Origin: Phyllobacterium chamaecytisi
GTDB lineage: Bacteria; Pseudomonadota; Alphaproteobacteria; Rhizobiales; Rhizobiaceae
Reading direction: 5' to 3'
Assembly: GCF_020164455.1 (NCBI RefSeq)
Contig: NZ_JAIQWW010000005.1
Coordinates: 124,001-188,000, forward strand
DNA length: 64,000 nt
The notes under the pieces are model-generated. The model was given only the letters and a program-made list of their open reading frames with translations. It was not told the origin of the DNA and did not search any database. The position numbers and the translations under genes are program-made. Positions 1-7,553 of this stretch are shown here, piece after piece. Numbering within the stretch: the stretch's first letter is position 1; each line of letters starts with the position of its first letter.

Positions 1-195
1 CCATTGGCCGACAGACTCGTACCTTGGTTCACCGGACTGGCTGTCCGCGGTGCGGACATCATCGTTGGCGATCCCGGCCGCTCCTATTTTCCCAAGAACC
101 TGCTGGATTCATTGGCAGTTTACTCGGTACCGGTGACAAGAATTCTCGAAGACGCCGACGTAAAGCAGACGACAGTTTGGCGTTTCAAGCGCTAA
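1..195 (+). CDS. Class I SAM-dependent methyltransferase, 3' end only
   Basis: Only the last 64 codons are present; the gene enters from the left edge and no true start is visible. The tail has an ADPGR-like GDPGRSYFP stretch followed by YSVPVTR and a C-terminal TTVWRF. This resembles the end of the Nnt1/ETFB-lysine-methyltransferase-like family common in Rhizobiales, where that segment follows the SAM-binding Rossmann fold. The substrate cannot be deduced from the fragment. Its stop overlaps the convergent next gene by 4 bp. The family call is from recognition of the tail and is moderately sure; the exact enzyme is not. Confidence 0.6.
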   Translation, partial: PLADRLVPWFTGLAVRGADIIVGDPGRSYFPKNLLDSLAVYSVPVTRILEDADVKQTTVWRFKR

Positions 196-725
196 CGCAG
201 CACGCGAACGACGGTCAGGTTTGAAAGATACGGCAAGAGCCGGTTCATATCGACCCTACTCAAGGCAATGCAGCCTTCCGTCGGTGTATAGCCCGGTCTT
301 GCCAGATGAAAGAAGATCGCACTTCCCTTGGCACGATGGCGTGGTCTGATGTTCCAGTCCATGACGATGCAAATGTCGTACAGATCATCCTTGCGCCACA
401 TGGTTTCGTGGCTGGCACCATAGGGAATGCGCACCTTCCGGTTGTAATTGCGATCATTACTGACCTCGCACCAACCATCGTCGCGGCGGAGTACCTTGAG
501 CAACAGGGCCCGCGTTCCCCTCACTTTCTTGTCAGGACGCTTGAAGCCGTAGAGCAACCGCATGCGCGTGAGCGGCGTTCCACCGTCACCTTCGCGCTTG
601 AAGGCCGTGATTCCGCCTTTGCCCAGCGCACAGCGCAGGATCATATTGCCCGCGATCAACTGCCCTTGGCTCGTATGGCCAGGTCTCGGACGAACATCGA
701 TCAATTTCAAGGACCTGCGACTCAT
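192..725 (-). CDS. L,D-transpeptidase (YkuD-fold) family protein
   Basis: 177 residues. It looks like the YkuD catalytic domain standing alone: an early GDGGTP turn (about residues 47-52), a conserved histidine at 140 (FFHLARPG) and the presumed nucleophile Cys152 in PTEGCIALS. Classical L,D-transpeptidases have SHGCVN around the cysteine; here it reads TEGCIA, a variant I associate with short rhizobial members. No signal peptide or LysM domain is visible, so export is uncertain, although the family normally builds 3-3 cross-links or anchors proteins to peptidoglycan. Start is the ATG at 725. It converges on the preceding methyltransferase fragment with a 4 bp overlap. Confidence 0.75.
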   Translation of the reverse strand: MSRRSLKLIDVRPRPGHTSQGQLIAGNMILRCALGKGGITAFKREGDGGTPLTRMRLLYGFKRPDKKVRGTRALLLKVLRRDDGWCEVSNDRNYNRKVRIPYGASHETMWRKDDLYDICIVMDWNIRPRHRAKGSAIFFHLARPGYTPTEGCIALSRVDMNRLLPYLSNLTVVRVLR

Positions 726-854
726 GCTTGCCTCATAAAAAGCATTTTTATGTCAGACTGATGCGCCGCATAACCAATATCAAGTCGATCCCCTTTCTTT
801 CCTGTACTATTCGACTTAAATTCCAATGACTTCTTTCCATCTGCGGGAGATCCG

Positions 855-1538
855 ATGACAGCGCGTACCATTCTTATCGTCGATGACGATGCAGACTTGC
901 GAGCCATCCTGGTTGAACAACTAAGCCTCTATGAAGAATTCCAGATCATCGAGGAAGACAATGCGACCAAAGCCGTTCAGACGGCGAGAAACGGCGTTGT
1001 CGATCTCCTGATCATGGATGTCGGGCTGCCGGACATGGATGGGCGCGAGGCAATCAAGCTTTTGCGCAAGGGCGGCTTCAAGGCTCCGGTCATCATGCTG
1101 ACCGGGCACGATACCGATTCGGACACCATTCTTGGCCTCGAATCGGGCGCAAACGACTATGTGACCAAGCCGTTTCGCTTCGCTGTCCTGCTGGCGCGCA
1201 TTCGGGCACAACTGCGCCAGCATGAACAGAGCGAGGACGCGACTTTCATTGTCGGGCCCTATACGTTCAAGCCCGGGCAAAAGATGCTGATCGACGCCAA
1301 AGGCAGCAAGATACGGCTGACCGAGAAGGAGGTCGCAATAATCAAATATCTTTACCGTGCGGGCGGCAAGGTCATCACAAGGGATATCTTGCTTGAAGAG
1401 GTGTGGGGATACAACTCTGGGGTGACGACACACACGCTGGAGACGCATGTGTACCGGTTGCGGCAGAAAATAGAACATGATCCATCCAATTCGACCATAC
1501 TTGTCACGGAAAGCGGGGGATACAAGCTCATTCCTTGA
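855..1538 (+). CDS. cenR: OmpR-family response regulator CenR/OtpR
   Basis: 227 residues in two domains. The receiver domain (about 5-120) has the acidic pair D10/D11, phospho-acceptor Asp55 in IMDVGLPD, Thr83 and Lys105 in YVTKPF. The C-terminal winged helix (about 130-226) carries the RLTEKE and VYRLRQKIE signatures of OmpR/PhoB DNA-binding domains. The near-invariant ETHVYRLRQK region matches Brucella OtpR and Caulobacter/rhizobial CenR, which control cell-envelope genes. The start has GGAG 6 nt upstream. No histidine kinase is adjacent, as expected for CenR. The gene for a cyclic-nucleotide-binding protein follows, as I recall for otpR in Brucella. Confidence 0.88.
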   Translation: MTARTILIVDDDADLRAILVEQLSLYEEFQIIEEDNATKAVQTARNGVVDLLIMDVGLPDMDGREAIKLLRKGGFKAPVIMLTGHDTDSDTILGLESGANDYVTKPFRFAVLLARIRAQLRQHEQSEDATFIVGPYTFKPGQKMLIDAKGSKIRLTEKEVAIIKYLYRAGGKVITRDILLEEVWGYNSGVTTHTLETHVYRLRQKIEHDPSNSTILVTESGGYKLIP

Positions 1539-1668
1539 TGCCGATTGCTACGCCATACCTCTTTTTTGAGGCATAAAGGACGCAGCACACGAATGATTTG
1601 CGCGTAATCCTGAAGATGATTTTTTGGGGTTATGCGCGGCGCCAATCTAGGTATATGTCTGTTATTGC

Positions 1669-2127
1669 ATGGCAATTGAAGATGATATTCGCATTCTGGA
1701 GACGGTGGGGCTGTTCGAGACGTTTACGCGCGACCAGTTGCGTCTGCTCGCCTTCGGCACGGAACGTCTTGTCTTGCGCGAAGGCCGCGAACTCTATCGC
1801 GAAGGCCAGGCGGCAGATTGTGCCTATGTCATTGATCGCGGTGACATTTCCCTGTTCCGCGAAGGGCCGACAGGTCGCATAATCCTGAAAACGGTGGGGC
1901 CAGGTGCCGTCCTCGGCGAGATGGCGATCATCGCCCAGACCAAGCGCCTGACGAGCGCCATGGCCGAATCCGAGACTGAGGTCATCCGGCTCAATCGCTC
2001 GCTTTTCCGGCGAATTCTCGAAGAATATCCAGAAATCGCCGCCGCTTTGCATGACCAGATATCGGCCGATCTCAGCGAAATGATCGAGGCCATTACCCGG
2101 TACGAACACCTGTTTAATGAGCGCTGA
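1669..2127 (+). CDS. Cyclic-nucleotide-binding domain protein without DNA-binding domain
   Basis: 152 residues comprising a single Crp/cNMP-type beta-barrel. The phosphate-binding cassette is recognisable as LGEMAIIAQ (about 82-90) followed by Arg93 and TSA (95-97), matching the GE...R(S/T)A pattern that holds cAMP or cGMP. There is no helix-turn-helix after the barrel, only a helical tail, so it is unlikely to be a transcription factor. It lies 130 bp downstream of cenR on the same strand; in Brucella the equivalent gene was called a cAMP-dependent kinase regulatory subunit. The ATG at 1669 has no strong ribosome-binding site. A role sensing cyclic nucleotides next to the envelope regulator is inference. 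Confidence 0.8.
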   Translation: MAIEDDIRILETVGLFETFTRDQLRLLAFGTERLVLREGRELYREGQAADCAYVIDRGDISLFREGPTGRIILKTVGPGAVLGEMAIIAQTKRLTSAMAESETEVIRLNRSLFRRILEEYPEIAAALHDQISADLSEMIEAITRYEHLFNER

Positions 2128-2177
2128 CTAAACCGGCCGCAACCAAATTTCCCGCGCAGATTGAAATTCCTGCATCC

Positions 2178-2261
2178 GAATCAAGGATTCTTGCGTCGGA
2201 TTCGAGGAAGTTCATGCAGGATTCGAGTATTCTTCCGCAATTCTTGTTCCGGATCAGACTC
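2178..2261. promoter_or_regulatory. Cluster of five GANTC (CcrM) methylation sites
   Basis: GANTC occurs at 2178-2182, 2186-2190, 2199-2203, 2220-2224 and 2257-2261, five sites in 84 bp, where about 0.3 would be expected by chance. GANTC is the target of the alphaproteobacterial cell-cycle methylase CcrM. The cluster fills the space between two convergent genes and sits inside an imperfect inverted repeat bounded by CCTGCAT (2169-2175) and ATGCAGG (2214-2220). It may be a terminator-like structure or a methylation-sensitive site; the function is unknown. Confidence 0.6.
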
Positions 2262-3066
2262 AGCCCAGATTAAAACGTGCAATGACCGGGACGTGGTCCG
2301 AGGGACGCTCCCACCCGCGCGCTTCGCGAAGGATCGTGATGTCGGTCAGATCGGTTTCCAGGTCCGGCGACCCCCATATATGATCCAGCCGCCGTCCGCG
2401 ATCGGCGGCCGCCCAATCAGCGGCGCGATAGCTCCACCACGTATAGATCTTCTCGCTCGGCGGGATATGCTGCCGCATCAGATCGCTCCAGCCGCCATCC
2501 TTCCGCAGCTTTTCCAGACCTTCCGTTTCGACCGGGGTGTGGCTGACGACCTTCAAAAGTTGCTTGTGCGACCAGACGTCGGTTTCCAGCGGGGCAATGT
2601 TGAGATCGCCGACCAGCAGAGACGCATGGCCATCGCCGTGAACGGCATTCATCGCGCGCATCTCGTCGAGGAACCCGAGCTTATGCTTGAATTTCGGATT
2701 GATTTCCGGATCGGGCTCATCGCCTCCGGCCGGAACGTAGAAATTATGGATACGCAGCCGCTTCGATCCGGCATTAACGACCGTGCTCAAATGCCGGCAA
2801 TCGGCGATATCGCAAAATCCGACGCGCGCCGGTTCGGTCAGGGGACGGCGCGATAAAGTGGCGACGCCATGATAACCCTTCTGACCGCTGATCTCGATAT
2901 GCTCATACCCGGCGATATGAAATGCCTCGCGCGGGAAAAGATCATCGGGGCACTTGGTCTCCTGCAGGCACAATACATCGGGTTGATAGTCGCGCAGGAA
3001 TTGCAGGACCAGCGGCAAGCGCAGGCGCACCGAATTGATGTTCCAGGTGGCAACGGAAAAGGGCAT
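2260..3066 (-). CDS. xthA: Exodeoxyribonuclease III
   Basis: 268 residues from the ATG at 3066, chosen because the family begins with SVATWNINSVR; a TTG at 3078 would add four residues. Motifs of the EEP nuclease fold run in order: WNINSVR (about 8-14), LQETK, KGYHGVA, HNFYVPAGG, GDLNIAP, the RRLDHIW box and the catalytic SDHVPV near the C terminus. The enzyme is a 3'-5' exonuclease and AP endonuclease in base-excision repair, Mg-dependent and cytoplasmic. Length and motifs are complete. It is a minus-strand gene between a convergent cNMP gene and the lolA-like gene (102 bp from that gene's stop). Confidence 0.93.
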   Translation of the reverse strand: MPFSVATWNINSVRLRLPLVLQFLRDYQPDVLCLQETKCPDDLFPREAFHIAGYEHIEISGQKGYHGVATLSRRPLTEPARVGFCDIADCRHLSTVVNAGSKRLRIHNFYVPAGGDEPDPEINPKFKHKLGFLDEMRAMNAVHGDGHASLLVGDLNIAPLETDVWSHKQLLKVVSHTPVETEGLEKLRKDGGWSDLMRQHIPPSEKIYTWWSYRAADWAAADRGRRLDHIWGSPDLETDLTDITILREARGWERPSDHVPVIARFNLG

Positions 3067-3167
3067 GAAGACTCGCAAGATGGATGGGCGGCACTATCAA
3101 GCAGTGCTTGGTTCATCCGGTCATGCCAAAAGATTTGGCAAACCGCAAGGCCAGGGTCATGACCTGG

Positions 3168-3842
3168 CTACCGCTTCATGGCGATGCGGGTGTAGTCGAT
3201 CTTGAACATATCATCGGCAAAGCGCACGCCGGTCCGCACATCGGTGATCATCACCGTTGTATCGAGACCTTGGGCATCGGTGATGGTCCACTGACGCAGG
3301 TCGGAGGTTTTCGGATCGAACATCATGGAAATGGTCGAGTTGCCGAAGATCGACTTGTCGCCAAGCACGATCGTCGTCATGTCCGGCTCCTGCTTCACTG
3401 ATTTGACCGACTTGGTGGACAGATCGATCTGATCGCTCAGGAGCAGCTTCAGCGGGGTTTTCGACAGCGGATAGAGATCCCAGGTGTCGAGCTTGCGATT
3501 GTTGATCACCACGGACTTGCCGTCGGAGATAACGCGAATGGGCGACGGCTTGTTGTAGTTGAAGCGGATTTTACCGGGACGTTCGATATAGAACGTGCCC
3601 CCGGTCTGATCTCCACGCGGGCCGAACTGGACAAAACTGCCCGTCAGCGTTTTAACGCTGGAGAACTTGTTGGCTATGTCCTGTGCTGCGTTAATGCCGG
3701 CGGGTGCGGCTTGTGCCAAGGCCGGGGTCGGCAGCACTATATTCGCAGCGCCAAACAGGAGACCCATGCCGACGATGGAAGCAACCGCAGAGCTCTTTGC
3801 CACTGAGCCAAGGGCGCGAAACGGTGCTTTTGTCAGTATCAT
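3168..3842 (-). CDS. lolA: Outer-membrane lipoprotein carrier LolA family protein
   Basis: 224 residues. A long N-terminal region with a hydrophobic core ending in PTPALAQA (about 39-46) is a signal peptide. The mature part has the LolA pattern: ANKFSSVKTLTGSFVQ, then GTFYIERPGKIRFNYNKPSP, VISDGKSVVI and DLYPLSKTPLKLLL. LolA shuttles lipoproteins through the periplasm from LolCDE to the outer membrane; the proposed hydrophobic cavity is formed by these strands. It lies downstream of ftsK on the same strand, as commonly seen in Rhizobiales, but 360 bp of repeat and promoter-like sequence separate the two, so it probably has its own promoter. Confidence 0.87.
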   Translation of the reverse strand: MILTKAPFRALGSVAKSSAVASIVGMGLLFGAANIVLPTPALAQAAPAGINAAQDIANKFSSVKTLTGSFVQFGPRGDQTGGTFYIERPGKIRFNYNKPSPIRVISDGKSVVINNRKLDTWDLYPLSKTPLKLLLSDQIDLSTKSVKSVKQEPDMTTIVLGDKSIFGNSTISMMFDPKTSDLRQWTITDAQGLDTTVMITDVRTGVRFADDMFKIDYTRIAMKR

Positions 3843-3935
3843 GATCGTATCTCCTGTCGTCTCTCTTCGTACGAAGCCAGTTGGGCTGCACTATGGCCAA
3901 TAAACGGCAGGATATCGTTTCTTGTTCCCTAGCGC

Positions 3936-4017
3936 CGTTACGTAACCTGAGCTTGAATCGTTATGTAATGCGCCGCTGCCTATTGTTCCATAACTGCCTA
4001 CAAAATCGTTACGTTAC
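3936..4017. promoter_or_regulatory. Three related CGTTAYGTWAC motifs upstream of lolA
   Basis: CGTTACGTAAC at 3936-3946 (containing the 10-bp palindrome GTTACGTAAC), CGTTATGTAAT at 3959-3969 and CGTTACGTTAC at 4007-4017 lie 90-180 bp upstream of the lolA start, 23 and 48 bp apart. They look like repeated operator sites for one regulator. The 8-bp core TTACGTAA of the first also occurs in the mdh upstream region at 40466-40473. The cognate regulator is not known. Confidence 0.4.
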
Positions 4018-4041
4018 TCGTTCAAGTATCAACGTTTCCGC

Positions 4042-4194
4042 TTCTTACCCTCCCCCTTGTGGGGAGGGAGGCTGCGCAGCAGCAGGGAGGGGTTTTCGAT
4101 TCATCTCGCCTGCATCGTCAGTACACATTTTCGGCCATAAAGACCCCTCCCCGTCGCTTCGCTCCGTCCCTCCCCACAAGGGGGAGGGTAAGAA
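4042..4194. repeat. Palindromic intergenic element with 28-bp perfect terminal inverted repeats
   Basis: Arms at 4042-4069 and 4167-4194 are exact reverse complements and each contains a local palindrome around CCCTCCCC...GGGGAGGG. A second nested pair, GGGAGGGGT (4085-4093) and ACCCCTCCC (4143-4151), lies inside. Elements of this TCCCC-CTTGTGGGGAGGG type are scattered between genes in many rhizobial genomes. It lies directly after the ftsK stop and could also act as a terminator or mRNA stabiliser. A longer relative lies at 22487-22668. Confidence 0.8.
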
Positions 4195-4201
4195 CTCGCG
4201 C

Positions 4202-6823
4202 CTAGAACTCATCGTCCTCTGTCGGCACAAGAATCTCGCGTTTGCCTGCGTGATTGGCAGGGCCGACAAGCCCTTCCTGTTCCATGCGCTCGATAATCGA
4301 AGCGGCGCGGTTATAACCAATGCCGAGCCGGCGCTGGATATAGCTCGTTGACGCCTTCTTGTCGCGAAGCACGACGGCAACAGCCTGATCATAGGGATCG
4401 TCCGAATCTTCGAGATTGGATGTTCCCGCTGGGCCGCCACCTTCGTCTTCGTCGTCTTCCTCTGTAATCGAATCGAGATATTCCGGAACGCCCTGCAGTT
4501 TCAGATGCTGGACGATCTTCTCCACTTCATCGTCGCCGACAAATGGTCCGTGCACACGCTGGATGCGGCCGCCGCCGGCCATATAGAGCATGTCGCCCAT
4601 GCCGAGCAGCTGCTCGCCGCCCTGCTCGCCAAGGATCGTTCGCGAATCGATCTTCGATGTAACCTGGAACGAAATACGTGTCGGGAAATTCGCCTTAATC
4701 GTGCCGGTGATGACATCGACCGACGGACGCTGTGTCGCCATGATCACGTGGATACCGGCAGCGCGAGCCATCTGTGCCAGCCGCTGCACCGCGCCTTCAA
4801 TATCCTTGCCGGCAACCATCATCAGGTCGGCCATTTCGTCGATGATGACGACGATATAGGGCATCGGCTTCAGGTCGAGCTCTTCAGTCTCGTAGACGGC
4901 TTCGCCCGTCGCGCGATCGAAGCCGGTCTGTACCGTCCGGGCAATACGCTCACCCTTCTTGTGGGCCTGCTCGACCCGCTGATTGAAGCCGTCAATATTG
5001 CGCACGCCGACTTTCGACATCTTGCGATAGCGGTCTTCCATCTCCTTGACCGTCCACTTCAGCGCGACGACGGCCTTTTTCGGATCGGTGACGACGGGCG
5101 TCAACAGATGCGGAATGCCATCATAGATCGACAGCTCCAGCATCTTCGGGTCGATCATGATCAGGCGGCACTGCTCCGGCGTCATCCGGTAAAGCAAGGA
5201 CAGGATCATCGTATTGATCGCAACGGACTTACCCGAGCCCGTCGTTCCGGCGACCAGTAGATGAGGCATTTTCGCAAGGTCGGCGATAACCGCCTCGCCG
5301 TTGATGGTCTTGCCGAGCGCGAGCGCCAACTTGGTCTTTGTCTGTTCAAAGTCGCGGCTTGCCAGAAGTTCACGCAGATAGACCATCTCGCGCGTCTGGT
5401 TGGGGAGCTCGATACCGATGGCATTGCGGCCGGGCACCACAGCGACGCGCGCGGCGATCGCGCTCATGGAGCGGGCGATATCGTCGGCGAGGGTGATGAC
5501 CCGCGACGATTTGATCCCGGGCGCCGGTTCCAGTTCGTAAAGCGTTACCACAGGGCCCGGACGTACATGGATGATTTCACCGCGCACGCCAAAATCCTCG
5601 AGCACGCCTTCCAATAGCCGCGCGTTCTGCTCCAAAGCCTCTTTGGAAAGGCCGGGGTTGCGCACCACGTTCTTCGGTTCGCTAAGAAAATGCAGCGACG
5701 GCATTTCGTACTCGTCGGATGCAATCAACGACGCCTGCGCTTCGCGCTGAACGCGCGCGCCGGCCCGCGGCGCAGGTGCCGGTGTATCAATGCGTGCGGC
5801 AACTGGCCTGTTCGGAATCGCCGTCGGTCTTGCCGGAGCTGATTGCAGTGCCCAATCGTCGACGTCCTCTTCATCGCTGAAGGCAACCGGATCGAAGCGG
5901 CCGTCAAACGCATCATTGCCGATATCGATAGCAGGCGCCTCGATTTGTGGTGCTTCGTCGTAGAAGCCGGGCTCGCGCCGTCCATCGGTCTGGCCGTTTT
6001 TCTGGCGCGAAACCGCAACGTCAGGGAAATCGCCATCATGACGCGTGCCGATACTGCGTGCACTGTTGTAGAGCCCGGCGCTACGACCTGAAACCCGCCG
6101 GAACAGGGCTTTCGTGCTCAGGAACCAATGGGTCAAGGCGCCGAGAGCGAGCAGGCCGCCACCTTCGCGATCGTCATCATCCTCGTCGTCGTAATCATCG
6201 TCTTCGGCCACGTGGCGCGTGGACTTCTTGGTGACCACCGGCTCGCTGTCGCGGTAGGTGATGCCACTGGCAAAGCCAAAGATCCAAAGGGTTGGGATCG
6301 CAAGAATGGCAACCATGATCATGGCCAAACCGCCACGGGGGAACGTGCCGATAAAGATGCCGGGTATTTTGAGGACCATATCACCAAAGACACCGCCGAG
6401 ACCGATAGGCATTGGCCAGCTCTCGGGTATAGCGAAGCAGCCGGCGATCGCCGCAGCCAGAAGTGACGCGCAAAGCCAGGCAACACTTCGGCGCATCGTA
6501 CGGTCCACGCCGCGCCCGGTGAGAAAGAGCCCGCCCCAGAAAAGCGCCGGCATCAGTGCCACGACCATGGAAAGACCGAAGAATTGCATACCGAGATCGG
6601 CGAAAACCGCACCGGGATAACCGAGTGCATTGCGGGTCGGATTCGACGTGGCGTGACTGAAGCTTGGATCAAGCACGTTCCAGGTGGCGAGGCTGCCGAT
6701 GGCAAAGGCCACGAAACCGATAAGCCCCAGCCCCCACAGGATATGAATCTGCCTGCGGAACAGGGTGGATAACCCGGTTCGCTGATCATCAATGGCATAG
6801 GAGGATGGGTATCCTTGACGCAT
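4202..6823 (-). CDS. ftsK: DNA translocase FtsK
   Basis: 873 residues from the ATG at 6823. An upstream ATG (6928) was rejected because that stretch holds a CtrA box and lacks homology. Four hydrophobic helices occupy roughly residues 30-185. A very acidic linker (about 205-225, [12 protein letters not shown]) and a low-complexity linker follow, then the motor with Walker A GTTGSGKS (about 525) and Walker [12 protein letters not shown] (about 658). The last 70 residues form the gamma winged helix that reads KOPS sites ([14 protein letters not shown]). FtsK pumps chromosomal DNA through the septum and activates XerCD at dif; xerC lies at 28060 in this window. Confidence 0.95.
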   Translation of the reverse strand: MRQGYPSSYAIDDQRTGLSTLFRRQIHILWGLGLIGFVAFAIGSLATWNVLDPSFSHATSNPTRNALGYPGAVFADLGMQFFGLSMVVALMPALFWGGLFLTGRGVDRTMRRSVAWLCASLLAAAIAGCFAIPESWPMPIGLGGVFGDMVLKIPGIFIGTFPRGGLAMIMVAILAIPTLWIFGFASGITYRDSEPVVTKKSTRHVAEDDDYDDEDDDDREGGGLLALGALTHWFLSTKALFRRVSGRSAGLYNSARSIGTRHDGDFPDVAVSRQKNGQTDGRREPGFYDEAPQIEAPAIDIGNDAFDGRFDPVAFSDEEDVDDWALQSAPARPTAIPNRPVAARIDTPAPAPRAGARVQREAQASLIASDEYEMPSLHFLSEPKNVVRNPGLSKEALEQNARLLEGVLEDFGVRGEIIHVRPGPVVTLYELEPAPGIKSSRVITLADDIARSMSAIAARVAVVPGRNAIGIELPNQTREMVYLRELLASRDFEQTKTKLALALGKTINGEAVIADLAKMPHLLVAGTTGSGKSVAINTMILSLLYRMTPEQCRLIMIDPKMLELSIYDGIPHLLTPVVTDPKKAVVALKWTVKEMEDRYRKMSKVGVRNIDGFNQRVEQAHKKGERIARTVQTGFDRATGEAVYETEELDLKPMPYIVVIIDEMADLMMVAGKDIEGAVQRLAQMARAAGIHVIMATQRPSVDVITGTIKANFPTRISFQVTSKIDSRTILGEQGGEQLLGMGDMLYMAGGGRIQRVHGPFVGDDEVEKIVQHLKLQGVPEYLDSITEEDDEDEGGGPAGTSNLEDSDDPYDQAVAVVLRDKKASTSYIQRRLGIGYNRAASIIERMEQEGLVGPANHAGKREILVPTEDDEF

Positions 6824-6909
6824 GAAATCCGGCCCCGCGTGAACGCATACAGAACGGCTGCAAGCAGCCGCAAATCCAAGAGTTGATTCTGACGTTACGG
6901 TGCGGATGG

Positions 6910-6925
6910 TTAAGGGGCCATTAAC
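6910..6925. promoter_or_regulatory. CtrA box upstream of ftsK
   Basis: TTAAGGGGCCATTAAC fits the CtrA consensus TTAA-N7-TTAAC exactly and, being palindromic at the ends, fits on both strands. It lies 87-102 bp upstream of the chosen ftsK start. A GANTC site (6885-6889) lies between box and start. Together they suggest cell-cycle control of ftsK by CtrA and CcrM methylation. Confidence 0.65.
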
Positions 6926-7008
6926 CATGGAAGGCCAGTCGAGGATTTGGTGAGGACGATTTGGAAAAGTTAGGTCGCATATTTCTCAAATGGTTCGTAG
7001 CTTCGCCG

Positions 7009-7022
7009 TTTTATAACTTATA
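7009..7022. promoter_or_regulatory. Degenerate third copy of the Fic-locus operator
   Basis: TTTTATAACTTATA differs at one base from TTTTATAACCTATA at 7042-7055, the outer part of the main inverted repeat, and lies 33 bp upstream in the same orientation. It falls in an AT-rich tract (7009-7100). It may be an auxiliary low-affinity site. Confidence 0.45.
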
Positions 7023-7041
7023 TATTATTAATTCGTTGTAT

Positions 7042-7098
7042 TTTTATAACCTATACGTTATTTTTTGACAGACTGAAAATAACGTATAGGTTATAAAA
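7042..7098. promoter_or_regulatory. Long perfect inverted-repeat operator/promoter of the Fic/XRE operon
   Basis: A 23-bp perfect inverted repeat (7042-7064 and 7076-7098) is separated by 11 bp. Its core ATAACCTATACGTTAT is itself nearly palindromic, so there are four ATAAC/GTTAT half-sites. The spacer contains TTGACA (7065-7070), a perfect -35 hexamer. The right arm covers the AGG ribosome-binding site (7088-7090) and the first base of the XRE gene's ATG. Binding there would block both transcription and translation start, the arrangement expected for autorepression by the adjacent helix-turn-helix protein. Confidence 0.7.
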
Positions 7099-7553
7099 TG
7101 ACAAATAGGGCACAAGCAATATCGGCACTGGAACGTCGCCTCTCGCCATTGAGACTCTGGCCTTCGGCACGCCCAGCACGCGGCTGGCTGCGTGCAATAC
7201 GCCATGCCTTCGGGATAACCACGGCACAGTACGCCGCGCGTCTCGGCGTCAGCCAGCCTCGGATCATCGCAATTGAGAAGGGAGAAGTCGATGAAACTGT
7301 TTCACTGGCAACGCTGCGACGCGCCGCCGAAGCGCTCGATTGCAAGCTCGTCTATGCTATAGTCCCCAACCAGCCCATGGATAAGACATTGCGCGAGCGT
7401 GCCCTCCGCAGCGCCGCGCAGCAGCTGGCGCGCACCAACCATACGATGCGTTTGGAAAATCAGGGCCTTTCGAACCAAGAGTTAGACATCGAGAAGGACC
7501 ACCTGATTGAGGAATTACTCGATGACCCTCGGCGTCTTTGGGATGAACCATGA
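7098..7553 (+). CDS. XRE-family regulator, mobile mystery protein A
   Basis: 151 residues. The region 28-85 is a Cro/C1-type helix-turn-helix (ITTAQYAARLGVSQPRIIAIEKGE, then SLATLRRAAEALDCKLVYAIVP). The N-terminal RGWLRAIRHAFG and the tail RTNHTMRLENQ match my memory of TIGR02612, mobile mystery protein A, a family nearly always paired with a Fic protein and often on mobile DNA. Its start ATG lies in the right arm of a perfect inverted repeat, implying autoregulation. The stop overlaps the Fic gene by 4 bp, so they form one operon. It probably acts as antitoxin or repressor; that role is inference. Confidence 0.85.
   Translation: MTNRAQAISALERRLSPLRLWPSARPARGWLRAIRHAFGITTAQYAARLGVSQPRIIAIEKGEVDETVSLATLRRAAEALDCKLVYAIVPNQPMDKTLRERALRSAAQQLARTNHTMRLENQGLSNQELDIEKDHLIEELLDDPRRLWDEP

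Noticed and set aside
6823-6928. 35-residue N-terminal extension of FtsK
   Set aside because: The stretch carries a CtrA box and GANTC site, and FtsK homologues begin near Met36.
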